Shown here: piece after piece, positions 23,925-35,952 of the stretch | Position numbering within the stretch: position 1 is the stretch's first letter | Layout: the number at the start of each line of letters is the position of its first letter | DNA from: Rhexocercosporidium sp. MPI-PUGE-AT-0058 | Lineage: Eukaryota > Ascomycota > Leotiomycetes > Helotiales | DNA length: 64,000 nucleotides | Assembly: GCA_020746875.1 (NCBI GenBank) | Contig: JAGTJL010000014.1 | Location: forward strand, 372,001 to 436,000 | Reading direction: 5' to 3' | The notes under the pieces: model-generated | What the model saw: the letters and a program-made list of their open reading frames with translations, nothing else | Told to the model about the DNA's origin: nothing | Databases searched by the model: none | Program-made: the position numbers and the translations under genes

Positions 23925-24473
23925 ATTACTAGAAGGCGGATGTCGTAGATGAGACGAGCAGAAGATTGGGTACATAAATCTGTTAGGAGCATGAAATGAA
24001 CGAGGTGGATCGATCTCAGGCGCTCCTTCAGGCGTGTAACGTGTGGGCAGCATTCTCAAATACTTGACTATTGATCTACTGGTCATAAATGGACGAGATA
24101 TGAATCTATCTCGAACGGTCATGAAACGTTCTCGAGCGGCTAGAACACATGCTACTGGAACGGAATTTTTTTTTGAAGGAATCGCCATGATCAGCCCACT
24201 TGTGACAAGCTACCTACGTATGTACAGATAATGACCATCCCGAAGCGTGGAACTCCTAGCACATAGCGGATATCTACAAATATCGCTCCGCAAAATCAAG
24301 ACTGGCCTGTATGTCTGGAGTAGGAAGGTGCCTGGTAAAGTGGGATGTACTGAATGACTAAGCATAACAGGGGAGCTCTTGATGTCAACCTCCTATCGTT
24401 GATTGTTCCAAGATAATTCTCTCTTTCTTAATATCTTACTTCTCAGAGCACAATCTCGTTCCTTCAATTCGAG
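23925..24473. other. Intergenic region
   Basis: Holds the 3' end of the reductase transcript and the promoter of the peptidase. No gene supported. Confidence 0.45.
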
Positions 24474-26385
24474 ATGGAGAAATCACATTTGGAATCTGCG
24501 TTACCAATTGCCAACGAGAGAAACAAAGCCTCTTCTCGCCATGTTCGTCAGAAGCTGGCCTGGGCATTGATTCCACTCACGCTTACTTATCTCACATTCT
24601 CTAAGCACAGTCCTCATATGAGTGCATTTCACCGACCAGCCATAAACTACACAGCACAATGTATCCAACCATCAGCCCTTTTCCCAAAAGACACACCAGA
24701 ACTATCCAAAGCATTCGATTTCATCTCAACCCCCACCTTCGTCAACGCTAGTATCGAGCGTCTCTCTGGCGCCGTTAAAATCAAGACCGAGACGTTCGAT
24801 GATCTGGGCGAAATTGGCGTTGATCAGAGATGGGATGTGTTCTACGCTTTCCATGAGTACCTTGAGAAGACATTCCCGCTTGTGCATGAGAAGCTCAAGG
24901 TGGAGAAAGTCAACACGCATGGCTTGCTTTATACATGGCAGGGAAGCGACGCTACGTTGAAACCTACGACCCTTATGGCTCATCAAGATACTGTGCCTGT
25001 ACCTGCAGAAACAGTAAGTCTTCAAACACATAAGTGAAAAATATGAGTGAACAATGCTAAATCAACTTCCAGATCCCCGCATGGGACTACCCACCCTGGA
25101 GTGGCTTCTACGACGGCAAATACATCTGGGGCCGCGGCTCATCCGATTGCAAGAACCAACTCATCGCCACCCTCGAGACAGTCTCACTGCTCCTCTCGGC
25201 CAATTTCTCACCAAGACGCACAATCCTCCTTGCCTACGGCTTCGACGAGGAAACTTTCGGCTACCACGGTGCAGGCAATCTCTCGGCGCTTATCCACTCC
25301 CGCTACGGCGATGATGGCCTTGCTGTCATTGTCGACGAAGGAGCGAGTTTCGAAGAGGCGTGGGGAACAGTGTTCGCTAAACCGGGTGCGGCGGAGAAGG
25401 GATCAACGAATGTCGAGATCACGATCCGGTCTCCTGGAGGCCATTCCTCGATTCCGCGTGATCATACCAGCATCGGTATCCTGAGCGAGTTGATCTACTT
25501 AATCGAGAGCACGCAATACCCTACTCGTCTGTATGACGAGAATCCGTATTTCACGCAGTTGCAATGCGGTGCTGCTTATTCACCCGAATTTGATCCGAAG
25601 CTGAAGACGTTGCTGGATCGGCGATTGCATTCCGGTTCGGATGAGACAAGTACTTGTATGGCTAAGCATGATCCACTTGCCTTGGAAGCTGCGAAGAAGG
25701 GCCCGGAGATTAAGTATTTGTTGCAGACTTCGCAGGCGGTAGATATCATTTCGGGTGGTGCGAAGGTTAATGCTCTGCCAGAGCGTGCTCAGGCGATTGT
25801 TAATCATCGTATCAATGGTATGTACAACATCCATCTCAAGTCCAATCTTCCTCGCCAGAGAGTTTTTCATCATCATCTTCCTCTTGATTCATCTGTTCTT
25901 TCCAAGGCATGACCTAACCTCTCCCCACAGTCGGCGAAACCGCCCAAGTAGTTTTCGACCACTTAACCCGCGTGGCCGCACACGTCGCCACCAAACACAA
26001 TCTCACCCTCCACGCTTTCGACGGAATCGAAGAGCCCTCCTCCCTGATCCTCACACACAACGAAGTCCTCGACCCCGCCCCGGTCACGCCCTCCTCTCCG
26101 CACCCCCAAACACCCTTCTCCATCCTTGCTGGGACGAACCGCGCAATCTACGGCTCAGAGATAATCACAACGCCTGGTATCATGACGGGGAACACAGACA
26201 CGCGGTTCTTCTGGGACTTGACGAAGCATATATTTAGGTTTGCGCCGGGATACGATGATAGCGAGGGGAAGGAGGGGATGGGGAATATTCATACGGTTAA
26301 TGAGAGGGTTAGTGTGGTGAATCATGTTAATGCTGTCAAGTGGTTTATGCTATTTTTGAGGAATTTGGATGAGGCGGATTTGTAG
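24474..26385 (+). CDS. M20 zinc metallopeptidase, vacuolar carboxypeptidase S-like
   Basis: Three exons (24474-25013, 25073-25817, 25931-26385) give 579 residues. A hydrophobic segment at residues ~28-43 close to the N-terminus is a signal anchor, as in yeast Cps1, which is carried to the vacuole as a type II membrane protein. Di-zinc site residues of the family are present: LMAHQDTVP (His170, Asp172), WGRGSSDCKNQ (bridging Asp), GFDEETFG (catalytic and metal Glu pair) and the late His in NIHTVNERV. GGHSSIP marks the lid/dimerisation domain. It should remove C-terminal residues from peptides, supplying amino acids during nitrogen shortage. Length fits Cps1-type proteins. Introns are GTAAGT...CCAG and GTATGT...ACAG. 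Confidence 0.9.
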
Positions 26386-27180
26386 AGAGGTGGACTGGGA
26401 TTAGATTAGGGGAAGCGGGTGGGACGGGCTGTTATCTTTATATATGGGGTGGCATAACGTAAGGGGTGGTGCTATGAGATAATTAACATAAGAGGGAGTA
26501 AAAATTATGTAGGAAAGGCTGGCCAAGGGAAAAGGAGCACGCTTCATGTGTTGAAAAGCTGCAAAACTTGGAAGGTGAGGGCTATTCTATACAGTGTACT
26601 GAGAATATTGTGTCTCTAAATCTTTTACAATGCCTGATTTCTCTTAATGTTCCCATATAAGTCTTCGGAAACAACATCAATCCTGGTGTCCATTTTGACT
26701 TATTATGATACTACTTGCTGCTCACGTGCTGACCTATATTTTGGTTGTCATCAATTTGTGCTTGGCATAGAGATGGGTTGTTTTAATTTCATGAACCGAA
26801 GTGGAATTATGATGAGAGCTGTAGTAAGATTTAAAGAAGAAATGGAAACATCGCATCTAAGTCCCTCGAATGCGTTCCCGCAAGCGAAGCTAAATTGAGC
26901 AGGTCTATCCGAGGAAGCTCGCTTCACCTCCACTTTTGAAGCGACACCCCTCACTTGGAGCTCAAAGCATAGAACAATAGTTAGTCCCTAGGCCCGCCGA
27001 TGATATAATTTCATAGACATATCTACTTTTTGGTCATCTTCTCTTTACGGGAACCTTCTTTTTTTCCCTCTCCATCTTCCATTCATCAAGATCCCACCCA
27101 TATATCTCCTCCCCTCCTCCGTAACCAATTTCCACATCCTCTCTCAAACACCATATCAGAACCACCGAGGTAAACAAACA
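26386..27180. other. Intergenic region
   Basis: No supported gene. The right 150 bp are C/T-rich (TCTTTTTCCC, CTCCTCCCCTCC blocks), as expected just upstream of a fungal start codon. Confidence 0.45.
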
Positions 27181-28746
27181 ATGGAAACCCGCGCCTCGAT
27201 CCCCGTCGCCCTTCCGCGCTCAAATCCAACAACATCCTACTGGCAAGATCCACCCGATGCACAAGTATCAGACTATCTATCATCCCCCACCGTCCCCGAG
27301 ACAGCAGATGTAGTCATCATCGGGAGTGGGATCACGGGTGCAGGAATCGCCTGGAATCTGCTCAATGGGGATGATGACAGCCCTAAAGGAAGCGGAAGTG
27401 GAAATAAGATGGGCGAAAAGAAGAAAGAGAAGATAGTCATGCTCGAAGCTAGACAAGCGTGTAGTGGCGCTACGGGACGGAATGGTATTTCCCCCTCCTC
27501 CTCATCCTCATTCTCATTCGTTTCCCCGTACACATGAGAACTCCGTATCAGAAATTAAAACTGACAGTAGATGCAAAAAGGCGGTCATACAAAAGCAGCC
27601 TCCTACCGAACCTTCCTCGCCAACTCCGCAATCTCCCTTTCCACGGCAAAGAAAATCGCTCGTTTTGAGTACGCCACCATAAAAGCCGTCCACGCATTCG
27701 CCGCCACGCACAATATTGACTGTGATTCCTGGACTGGCGATACAGTTGACATCGTTTACGATCAAGGACAATGGGAAGCGAGTTTAAAGGGTATTGAAGC
27801 TATTAGGTCCGCGTTCAAGGGAGAAGAAGATGAGGAGACAGTAGGGCGGTATCGTGTATGGAGCGCTTCAGAAGCGAGGGAGAAATGGCTCGTTGACTCA
27901 AAAGACGTAGTTGGGGCAGTGAGTTACGAGGCGGGGAGTTTGAGCGCTTATAAATTCGTCACTGGAGTTCTAAAGCTCTGTTTGGAGAGGGGGTTGGAAT
28001 TGTTCACTAATACGCCTGCGTTGAAAGTACAGAGAGGAGATGACGGGCTGTGGAGCGTTGAGACGGAGAGGGGACTCGTGAAAGCGAAGAAGGTCGTTCT
28101 GGCGACGAATGGGTATACGGCGTTCTTGCATGGCGGGTTTCAGGGTAGTATCGTTCCGCTGAGAGGGCAGGTTACGGCGCAGAGACCGGGGGCGAATATG
28201 CCGTCGGGGGGGTTGCCGGGGACGTATAGTTTTATTTACGGGAATGGGTATGAGTATATGATTCCCAGACCGCGGGGATCGAAGTATGAGGGGGATATCG
28301 TTATTGGTGGGGGTTTAGTTAAGGCGGATCAGGAGGGTTTGTTTGAGTTTGGGGAGATGGATGATGGGGCGTTGAATGTGAAGATTAGTGGGTATTTGAG
28401 GGAGACTACGGCGAGGTATTTTGGGGATAATTGGGGTGAGGATGATAGGGAGGGGAGAGTGCGGAGGGAGTGGACAGGTGTTATGGGGTATAGCTCTGAT
28501 GGGTTTCCTTTTGTGGGGGAGATTCCCGGGGAGGGGAATGAGGGGTTATGGGTTTGTGCTTCTTTTCAAGGACATGGAATGGTGCTTTGTTGGCTTTGTG
28601 GGCAGGCAATTGTGGGCATGATTAATGGAAGGTATGAGGAATTGGAGTGGTTCCCGGATGTTTTTAGGGTGAGTAGTGAGAGGATGGAGAGGAGGTTCGA
28701 GGGGAGGTTGAATACCAAGGTCAGTGAGGTGGATGGGAGCTCGTAA
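27181..28746 (+). CDS. FAD-dependent oxidoreductase (DAO family)
   Basis: Two exons (27181-27484, 27581-28746) give 489 residues. The 96-bp intron (GTATTT...AAAAG) splits the conserved stretch ATGRNG|GHTKAA, and the join rebuilds the family motif exactly. The N-terminal dinucleotide-binding fold reads VVIIGSGITGAGIA (GSGITG at 48-53), with the ribose-binding acid in VMLEARQ. The C-terminal end has RREWTGVMGYSSDGFPFVG and ASFQGHGM, the second FAD-contacting region of D-amino-acid-oxidase-like enzymes. It should oxidise a C-N bond of an amino acid or amine, releasing hydrogen peroxide; the substrate is not predictable. No clear peroxisomal targeting signal: the C-terminus is DGSS. Confidence 0.88.
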
Positions 28747-28857
28747 GCGATCCTACTAATCTCGCTCGGGCTTTTGCAGAAGCTTTAAATACATGTCCTA
28801 GCGAAACCTTACAATCCTTGTCTTCTCTCTGTGGCTCGTATACTGCCAAAACCTGTT

Positions 28858-29418
28858 TCATCTTCCACCTCTCTTCCCTACGTAAATATCACAGCCTTTG
28901 CCGTAGTGGTGCGTCAATACACCTTTCTCTGTGATCCTGAAATTTCTCCTGGCTATGACCATGGCTTTCCGTTCCCGATTTAATACATCTCTCGCTTTCT
29001 CTGAGTGTTTCGCCTCCGCTTTTTGTGCATCTTTCTTCTCAGCCTCGATCTCAACGTCTCTAAGGAATTTCAAGAGACGTGTTAAACCCCCTTGGGATTG
29101 AGCTCTAGGTCTTCCATCAAGAATTGAGTCTTCACACTCCCTCCTGGCCAACTCTTTATCTTCATCTGTGTCTAGCTATCCACTTCGTCTAAAGCATCTG
29201 ACGAGGTATTTCTGCTCGTCTATGACGACTTCTGATTCAACGATATAGCTGAAGAGGAAGTTCAGAGATGGGTCAAGATTCTTACTTCTCTTCTTCCATA
29301 GCATCACAATGCCAACGCATCTAAACGAAAGAAAATCTTGAAGTGTTACTTCCAAGCACAGCTTCTTGAGAAAAATTATAGAGCAAGAAGAAATATAGTT
29401 CTTCTTTCCATGTCCCAT
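28858..29418 (-). pseudogene. Possible broken gene, one in-frame stop
   Basis: Two minus-strand frames, 29418-29176 and 29151-28858, are in the same reading frame and separated only by a TAG within RCFRRSG*LDTDEDKELA. Read through, this gives about 186 residues with a charged helical C-terminal half (EIEAEKKDAQKAEAKHSEKA). A 37-bp GT-AG stretch spans the stop but is shorter than normal fungal introns. I do not recognise the family. It could be a decayed gene or a chance frame. Confidence 0.35.
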
Positions 29419-29992
29419 TCAAGCAAAGAAGACAGAGAAGTAATGAATAGCATGCGCCTATTTTTGATCGGTCGCTCAGAGTCCAGGAATGAGAGCAATA
29501 TTCATCTCCCGTAGCATGTATCCAAGTTTGACATCCTTTCGTTTGAGTCTTGACGACCAGCTGTATTCCTATTCACTTATCTTCTCAGATTATACTTTGG
29601 TTCATTCAATCATCAATTCCTCTTCTATATCAGATATGATTCAATCTCGTCAATCTTCCTGCCTGCCCGGGTTGGTGATGCATAAAGAGAACGGTATATT
29701 AGATCCGAGTGTAAATCCTCTTGAGCATAGCGCGTGGATGACGAGGTGTAAGTAGAATTTTGTATTTTGATTTTCGCACCTGGGTGATATCTTGGATGAC
29801 CTTCCTCTCGTCACGAAATATCTCCAGTATTTCGCTTGTATAGCAAATATTCATCAGGACAGTTAAGAAGCAACCTAGTTACTTCCACTAACGACTATTT
29901 CTCTGGAGAAGGAACACCTGCGAAGAATTCATGGCGTCTGAACGAAGCTGAAAGAAACCAAAATAGTATACGCCATGATCCTGTTCAGTCTT
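29419..29992. other. Intergenic region
   Basis: Nothing supported on either strand; a plus-strand frame at 29489-29755 has no family features. Confidence 0.4.
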
Positions 29993-30843
29993 TCAATTGC
30001 GCCCCGCGCCAAAAACATCGAAGCCTACATCACCACAATGGTGCTCAATCAACGAAACCAAATCCACCATGTCATCGCGCACTGCCCGAACATCCTTCTT
30101 CAGGTCATCTAGATCCAGACCAATATTTTTCAACCCGTCCACAAAATCGCTGCCTTCCTGGTAGTCCTTGTCAATTTCCTCAGCCCTGGCCATCTCTTTG
30201 TTGATATCTTCACTAATAGTCTTGAGATCTAGAGCTATTTCTAGAAGTTCTCCACTGAAAGCATCGCATTCCGCCACGCAGGCTGTTAAGACCTCTGTAG
30301 ATGGTTGCAAAGGCGGTGAGGTTGGTGAGGGTGCGAGGTGCAGCGATCGGAGCTCGTTCTTGATGAAACGCGCGTTGGGGTTGTCGCGGTGTCTGTGGCG
30401 GAGTGAGGTTTCGGTGTTGGTGAGAGAATGGATGTTTGTTGACTGAAGTTTGCGGTAATGGTAGATGCCGTATCGTGATTCGGTGGGGGAACGGTGTGGG
30501 TAGGTGGACTTCAGAGGGTTGGTTAGCAAGCTGCGCGTCTTGGATTTGACGGGGAGGTGGGATCAGAATGGGTGGCATACATGTAGGTTATTCTTGGCAT
30601 ACGACTGCGACAACGCGGGCGAGCTTCCAATCGTCTTTGATTTGAGAGTGATGAGGAGCTTACGGATGGTAGGTCGAGGATATCGACCCTGTTGTCGCGG
30701 AACGAGGGAGAGCATATTGGATGTTTGTGGTACTGGTGGTAGAAGTGGAAACATTCGCTATTGAGGACCAAGGTACTTGAAGTCTCCTGTAACGCTTGGA
30801 GGGTGGATGAGAACTCAACGCGTCGAAGGATGTCGGCTAGCAT
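29993..30843 (-). CDS. Hypothetical coiled-coil protein, exon structure unresolved
   Basis: The C-terminal part (30300 down to 29993) reads as a convincing amphipathic helix protein: ACVAECDAFSGELLEIALDL, then ISEDINKEMARAEEIDKDYQ and DDLKKDVRAVRDDMVDL. The likely N-terminus starts at 30843 (MLADILRRVEFSSTLQALQ) in a different frame, so an intron is needed. A good branch site (GCTAACC) and a TGAAG acceptor lie near 30510-30530 and GTATGCC donors near 30570-30590, but the donor/acceptor pairs I tried did not keep frame. The span and strand are supported; the exact joins are not. Family unknown. Confidence 0.45.
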
Positions 30844-31703
30844 GGTAGGGATGGCGGGGAGAGCAAGCAGTCAGACCGGATCAGGGGGTTGCTGTTTTGA
30901 TATCCCTCGCTTAGTGTTGACACTAGCGCCCGGTCATTACTTATTCGCGGCCCAACTCGAATCGGCCCAATACCCGTCAATAAGTCCTCAGCTTATCAAT
31001 AGGTTCAAAATAAATTCCTAATCGGTTGAAACATCTCAATTGCTCAAAGCCTTCTCATGCAAAAGGCTGCAAGTCAGCACCGCAGATTCACTTCTATTCA
31101 TATTGATAGTCGCATTCGTCTCCTTATGCACCTCGAATCGCCGCGTCAAAATCTGAACTTCATTTGGCCAATCACAATTCACAAATAGCTAGCTTGGAAG
31201 TCCTATTACATATCGCAAAATTTCAATGTCATATCGGAATCTCATTCAAGCTTAGCACTTTCAGATATTCTGATAGACCTTGACAGGCTAGAGCTGTGGT
31301 AGATGAACGTATATCGTGTTACGTATGAGTAATATGAATGACTAGTAATGAATGAGAAGCTTGACTGCTGGTTTAAGTGTCTGAGGGGGAGAAGCGGCAG
31401 TGGTCAGTCGAAAATATGAGTTGCAGGGCTGAGCGTGGTTGTCGGATAGCAACAGCGGTATTGAGGATCCTTTGATATATTTTGAGGTAAACTGGCTCAT
31501 TTCAGAGAGTACTGGGAGATCAATAAGTACGGTCTCTTGAACAAAGCCACCTTTATGCCATTGAGAAGTTGAAACACAATCACGTGACTTTAATGCTAAA
31601 CTCGAAATAAGAAATTTGCTATTAGACAAGGATCGCGCATGCATTTAAAAAAAGTTCTGAATTTCATGAGTTCATTTGTGAACTTGTAAAGCAGAAGGCC
31701 AAT
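30844..31703. other. Intergenic region
   Basis: No supported gene. It contains the 3' side of the phospholipase C gene (which ends at 31704 on the minus strand) and the upstream side of the hypothetical gene. Confidence 0.4.
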
Positions 31704-33473
31704 TTATACATCTGCGACTGAGAACTTGACCAGTAACGAACACTTCGTCTCCCGACCCTTCAAATCCAACATCCGAATGAATCTCCAATCCTGCACCGCA
31801 TACAACAATCTGACAGCCGCAACCGCGAACACCGGGTTCGTGGCAAAACTGTCATCGCTCTTGATCAAGATCCGCAAGAAGACCATTTCATTCTCTTCAT
31901 ACTCCCACTCGAGAGTCTCATCCCAGATCGGGTCCGTTGGCGGTGCATTCTCTCCTCTGTGGAGAAAACCAAGCTTATGCTTCTTGTACGGGGATGTCTT
32001 ACGTTTTGGCGGGGCAGAATTGACATTGTCGGGGTGCATGAGTATGCAAGTTACGTAGGGCTTGATATCATCTGCTTCTGTACCCTCAGGAAGCGGAAGT
32101 TGAGAAGCACCGGCGACATGGAGACTAAGCTTCTTCATACGGCCTGTACTGAGCTTGCCGCTTCCACCGTGGCGTAGAGCGGCTGGCTTAAGAACATAGC
32201 CGTCTGAGCCGCTGAACAGCGCCTCGTTGACTTGCATTCCTGCGCCAAATGTCTGCCAATTAAGAGCGCAGATTTGAGCACCGATGCCCCAAAACGGAAC
32301 TGGTTGGAGGTTCTTGGATGAGATGCGGGTTCCTTTTGGGAAGACGCGCATGAGATGGTGAGCATTGTGGGCTCCAATCTTAGCACTAGCATCGGGAACT
32401 GCCATGTGAGTCGAGAGTCCAGACTCGGAAACATTGATGAGATGATGATGCGGACCGTTGGTGAGAGATCCAGAATTGTACCATGAGTTGTCACTCGGTT
32501 TGACGGATTGTGCGTAGACGCCAAGATCGGCAAGTTCAGGAATAATTATTGTTGCTGGTGCAGCCTGTTTCTTCTTCTTGTAGGCCTCTTTCTGCTCTTT
32601 CTCGCTTTCATCTTCGTCTGATGAGCTTGAGTCGTCGTCATCTTCGAGTTCGCCGGGAATGTGGTGCTCCACGATAACAACGATCTTTGAACCCAACTCC
32701 TCGAGACGAACATGCTGTCCTCCATCTTGCTCATCGTGGCCCTCATCTCTCACAGCTTTGCTCAAAAGGCGATCTCCCCAGACTTCTGTCATGATCTGAA
32801 CCAGACGTAGCTGGCCATGAGCACCGCAATGATTCTCTAGGGAGATGAGAATAGGGGCAGCTCGGTATCCTTGCTCATCAACAATCTCAGCCGATTCCTT
32901 GTCATGGACATCACGAATGGTTTCGCATACCGAGCGAAAACTAATATTGGATACAAGGGTGTATCCATGAGTGACTTTTGGCTCGTCTGGATTGTCATCG
33001 CCATCCCAAGCATCGATCTCCACACACCGCGAGCCAGCATGGAGTGCAACCTCATACGCCTGAGCAGACGAACTACCAAAGAGTTGATGGGCCATCAAGT
33101 AAGTGTTGTGACTTGAGCTGATGAAATATTCTGGTAGCGGATGAGATCTATTCGTGAGGGCGACCGGGACATTGATGTGCGACTTTTCCAGGAGAGCTTT
33201 TAGAGCTCCACTTGGCTGATCCGAGCCATCTACACCAGCATCACCCTTAGATAAGACTTTCTGGTCAACCAAAAAGGATCGAAGCGCATGGCTGACTGTG
33301 AGTTGATTCTTCGTGATACCGGATTGCCGAGCTGAGTGCCCGCCGCCAGCTACACTTGCCGCAGTCGTTTCTTCTCCTTGTTCGTTGTCATCATCAGACT
33401 TCTTGGGCTTCGTCTTGGAGAGTAGATCCATGTCACCCAACCGGGCCGTAATGTTTTTCGTCCATTCCGTCAT
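31704..33473 (-). CDS. Phosphoinositide-specific phospholipase C
   Basis: A single exon of 589 residues. The X domain (about 108-265) contains ISSSHNTYL (catalytic His ~122), EIDAWDGDD (calcium-binding acid), VTHGYTL (second catalytic His) and LISLENHCG. A Ser/Asp/Glu-rich linker follows (about 285-310). The Y domain (about 320-440) has SDNSWYN, MRVFPKGTRISSKNLQPVPFW and GAQICALNWQTFG with GYVLKP. A C2-like domain ends the protein (KLSLHVAGASQLP; DPIWDETLEWEYEE). No EF-hands or PH domain are present, so it is the short fungal/plant-like type. It should cleave PIP2 to IP3 and diacylglycerol at the membrane with calcium. The X/Y and catalytic residues all look intact. Confidence 0.95.
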   Translation of the reverse strand: MTEWTKNITARLGDMDLLSKTKPKKSDDDNEQGEETTAASVAGGGHSARQSGITKNQLTVSHALRSFLVDQKVLSKGDAGVDGSDQPSGALKALLEKSHINVPVALTNRSHPLPEYFISSSHNTYLMAHQLFGSSSAQAYEVALHAGSRCVEIDAWDGDDNPDEPKVTHGYTLVSNISFRSVCETIRDVHDKESAEIVDEQGYRAAPILISLENHCGAHGQLRLVQIMTEVWGDRLLSKAVRDEGHDEQDGGQHVRLEELGSKIVVIVEHHIPGELEDDDDSSSSDEDESEKEQKEAYKKKKQAAPATIIIPELADLGVYAQSVKPSDNSWYNSGSLTNGPHHHLINVSESGLSTHMAVPDASAKIGAHNAHHLMRVFPKGTRISSKNLQPVPFWGIGAQICALNWQTFGAGMQVNEALFSGSDGYVLKPAALRHGGSGKLSTGRMKKLSLHVAGASQLPLPEGTEADDIKPYVTCILMHPDNVNSAPPKRKTSPYKKHKLGFLHRGENAPPTDPIWDETLEWEYEENEMVFLRILIKSDDSFATNPVFAVAAVRLLYAVQDWRFIRMLDLKGRETKCSLLVKFSVADV

Positions 33474-34215
33474 GTTTTGTGTCTATGAAGGTAATGTTGG
33501 GCTGACAGCAGCGAGGCTGATGGGAGAAATAGCGGGGTCGTTTGAGCTGAGAAGGTGGGGCTTTTCACAAAATTATGCTGCAAATGTCAATTCCTCAGCT
33601 TCGGCGAATCGAAATATGCAGTAGATATCAATGGCAAGTCAGAATTCTTAATATTCGTAGCTGCTCTGGATCTTCTTGTGACACCAGATGTTGACGAGCT
33701 TGATGGGGGGTGGAGGGGTATTGGATCAGATGTCAAAAGAGGCTGTCTCGCTTACGAAATGACATAATGCGCTAAGCCTAAACTGCTGCCGCCAAGTTGG
33801 AAATAGGATCAAAACAAGATTGAAGGAGTTCATAAGAAATATCAAGTCTTAGTTGGAGTTGATATTATTTCAGAGTCCTGTGAAGAGTTCCGTAGCCCGG
33901 ATCAGACAGAGGTCTGATTGTGATTGTGCCGCTCTCCTGTTGCCAATATAGGCGACAGGGTGTATTTCTGGTCCCGCATAAGCAAAAGAAAGCTATTGTT
34001 GGTGCCTACAGCCTCGTCACCGATGGTCCAAGACATCTGGACGTCGAAGATTGAGTGTACGTAATTCTACACAGTGGGCAGTAAACAGTCTCTGATCAGA
34101 AAAGATTGTGTGCTCTCGAAGAACACGAAAGACAAGTTGAGAAGACTCTACAAGCCTTCACACCTTACCTCTCCATTCCAAGTACTAGCACAAGTAGACA
34201 AGCCCTCACTTCAAG
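33474..34215. other. Intergenic region between divergent genes
   Basis: Shared upstream region of the phospholipase C (minus) and the glycine-rich module gene (plus). No gene supported. Confidence 0.45.
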
Positions 34216-35479
34216 ATGAAGGGGGATAGCATCTACATGCAGGACAATGAGTCCACGATCTCCACTCCAGACAACCTCACCCAGTGTCAAAGCATCACCC
34301 CGCAGACGAGTGGGACGTCGACTCCCAACACCCTCGAGCAGGAATATAAGCATGCGTTTGATCACACCCTGTTACGAGAGGACTACTTCCACGAGCATCT
34401 CCCGAAAGAGCAGCCTGGCACTCACATTGATGCTCACGATAACACCCACGACGCTACCCCCGTCGGCAGCTCAACATTCTGTGCCATTCTTCCCCATCGT
34501 CAGGCAATCTGGATGGATAAGGAAACGAACATCAAGCTTTCCGCTCTCGCAGCTGCTACTCTCTGTGACGTTGCCATATTGAATTTTAAGAACCTCTCTC
34601 TGTTAGTACCCTCAGAATCCATCATTACCTAAGCATGGTATATTTTTCTAGCCGCAATGCTGATGATAACTCCCAGCTACCCACCCCGCTCCCATACTCC
34701 TCCCCCTGGTCCTACCGACCCAATCTCAGGAATAATCTCAGCAGCACATGGAACCATCGGTGGTGTCGTAATGGGAATAGCAGATTATCCAATCGAGATT
34801 GCCAAGATGGCAAAAGCAGATCGCGACGTTGCAGCCGGACTCGCCACAGACTTTGCGCTCGACAGCGGCAAGGGTATTTCGAGGATTGTCGGCACGGGTT
34901 TGAAGGCACCCATGGATATGACATTGAATATCTCGAGAGGCTTTGCAAATGTGCCCAGCCTTTATGGTGACACTGTGAGGAAGGAGGAAAAGATCACGGG
35001 GATCGCGAGTGGGCTGGGCGCTGCTGGAAAGGTCAGTCTTTGTCTCTTGATTTGTATTCTCAGGAGTTCTGACTGAAATAGGGCTTCGGACTGGGTCTGT
35101 ATGATGGTATTACGGGCTTGGTCACTCAGCCTATGAACGGAGCGAAAAATGGCGGACTAGGAGGGTTCTTCGCCGGGGTGGGGAAAGGTCTTGGAGGAGT
35201 GGTTTGCAAGCCTGCAGCTGGTAACTGAAAACTTCCCGTGTTCCAAACTCTACTATGCTGACAAAATTATCAGGTTCTGTAGGGTTGGCAGCCTATACTT
35301 TCAAGGGAGTCTATGAGGAGGTCCAGAACAAGCGAAAAGACCATTTCAAGTCTACGGAGATGGCCAGGGGGAAGACCGAGAGTAAGGCTTGCTGTGAAGG
35401 AGACCGGATGATTATCATTGAGAGATGGTATAATCTTTCGCAATCGGTGCAGGCGGGAGAGAAGGCCAAGTATCAATGA
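34216..35479 (+). CDS. Fungal glycine-rich module protein (resembles C-terminal region of fungal sterol glucosyltransferase-like proteins)
   Basis: Four exons are proposed. Certain introns are 35032-35081 (GTCAGT...ATAG) and 35221-35273 (GTAACT...TCAG). The first intron must remove a TAA at 34630-34632 and keep frame; 34565-34651 (GTGACG...CTAG, 87 bp) does so, while the better-looking donor GTTAGT at 34602 shifts the frame. The core runs from GIISAAHGTIGGVVMGIADYP through FGLGLYDGITGLVTQPMNGA and GGLGGFFAGVGKGLGGVVCK to GVYEEVQNK. This G-rich pattern is found near the ends of fungal UDP-glycosyltransferases of the sterol type and in some Vps13-like proteins; here it stands alone without a catalytic domain. 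A lipid or membrane role is plausible but inferred. Confidence 0.65.
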
Positions 35480-35952
35480 GGTGTTGTGCTCGGGTCAACC
35501 GAGAGTAGCTGGTCTATATAAAATTTTGGTGGCGCACATTACTAATTTACCAATGGTACCTTTTTCGAGCCCAATTTCTATTTGTTTTCCCATTCGACCG
35601 TAATCGCGGCCTGTCGTCTCTTTTCATTGATTCTATATATCCGGTCGGGTCGCCAACGGATAAACAAAGATCCTCGATCAACGAGGGGTAAAATCCATTA
35701 CCCCACATCGTGTAGACGGTTTTAGACTGTTGATTGGTGCGCATTCCAACAGAGGGACGATCTTGCACCTGGATGTATTATGCTTGTCTCTCGGCACTCT
35801 ATATTCCCCGCGTTGTTAGTTGGGGCAATTCACTCGTCCGGGGGGGATGATGTCAAGACTAACTTTATTTTTGACAAAATGGTAGATATACCAAACGGAT
35901 CCTCCTGTCGCTTTTAGTCTGGAGAGGCGATCAGACCTAGGCACTTTTCACG
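35480..35952. other. Intergenic region upstream of the GH51 gene
   Basis: No supported gene; likely promoter and leader of the arabinofuranosidase. Confidence 0.45.

Noticed and set aside
22504..28746. Aldo-keto reductase, peptidase and FAD oxidoreductase as a secondary-metabolite cluster
   Set aside because: No polyketide synthase, NRPS, terpene synthase, cluster regulator or intact transporter nearby; co-location of three general enzymes is weak evidence.
30213..30578. 121-codon minus-strand frame overlapping the hypothetical coiled-coil gene
   Set aside because: Pro/His/Gln-rich translation with no structure; the other frame gives a clear helical protein.
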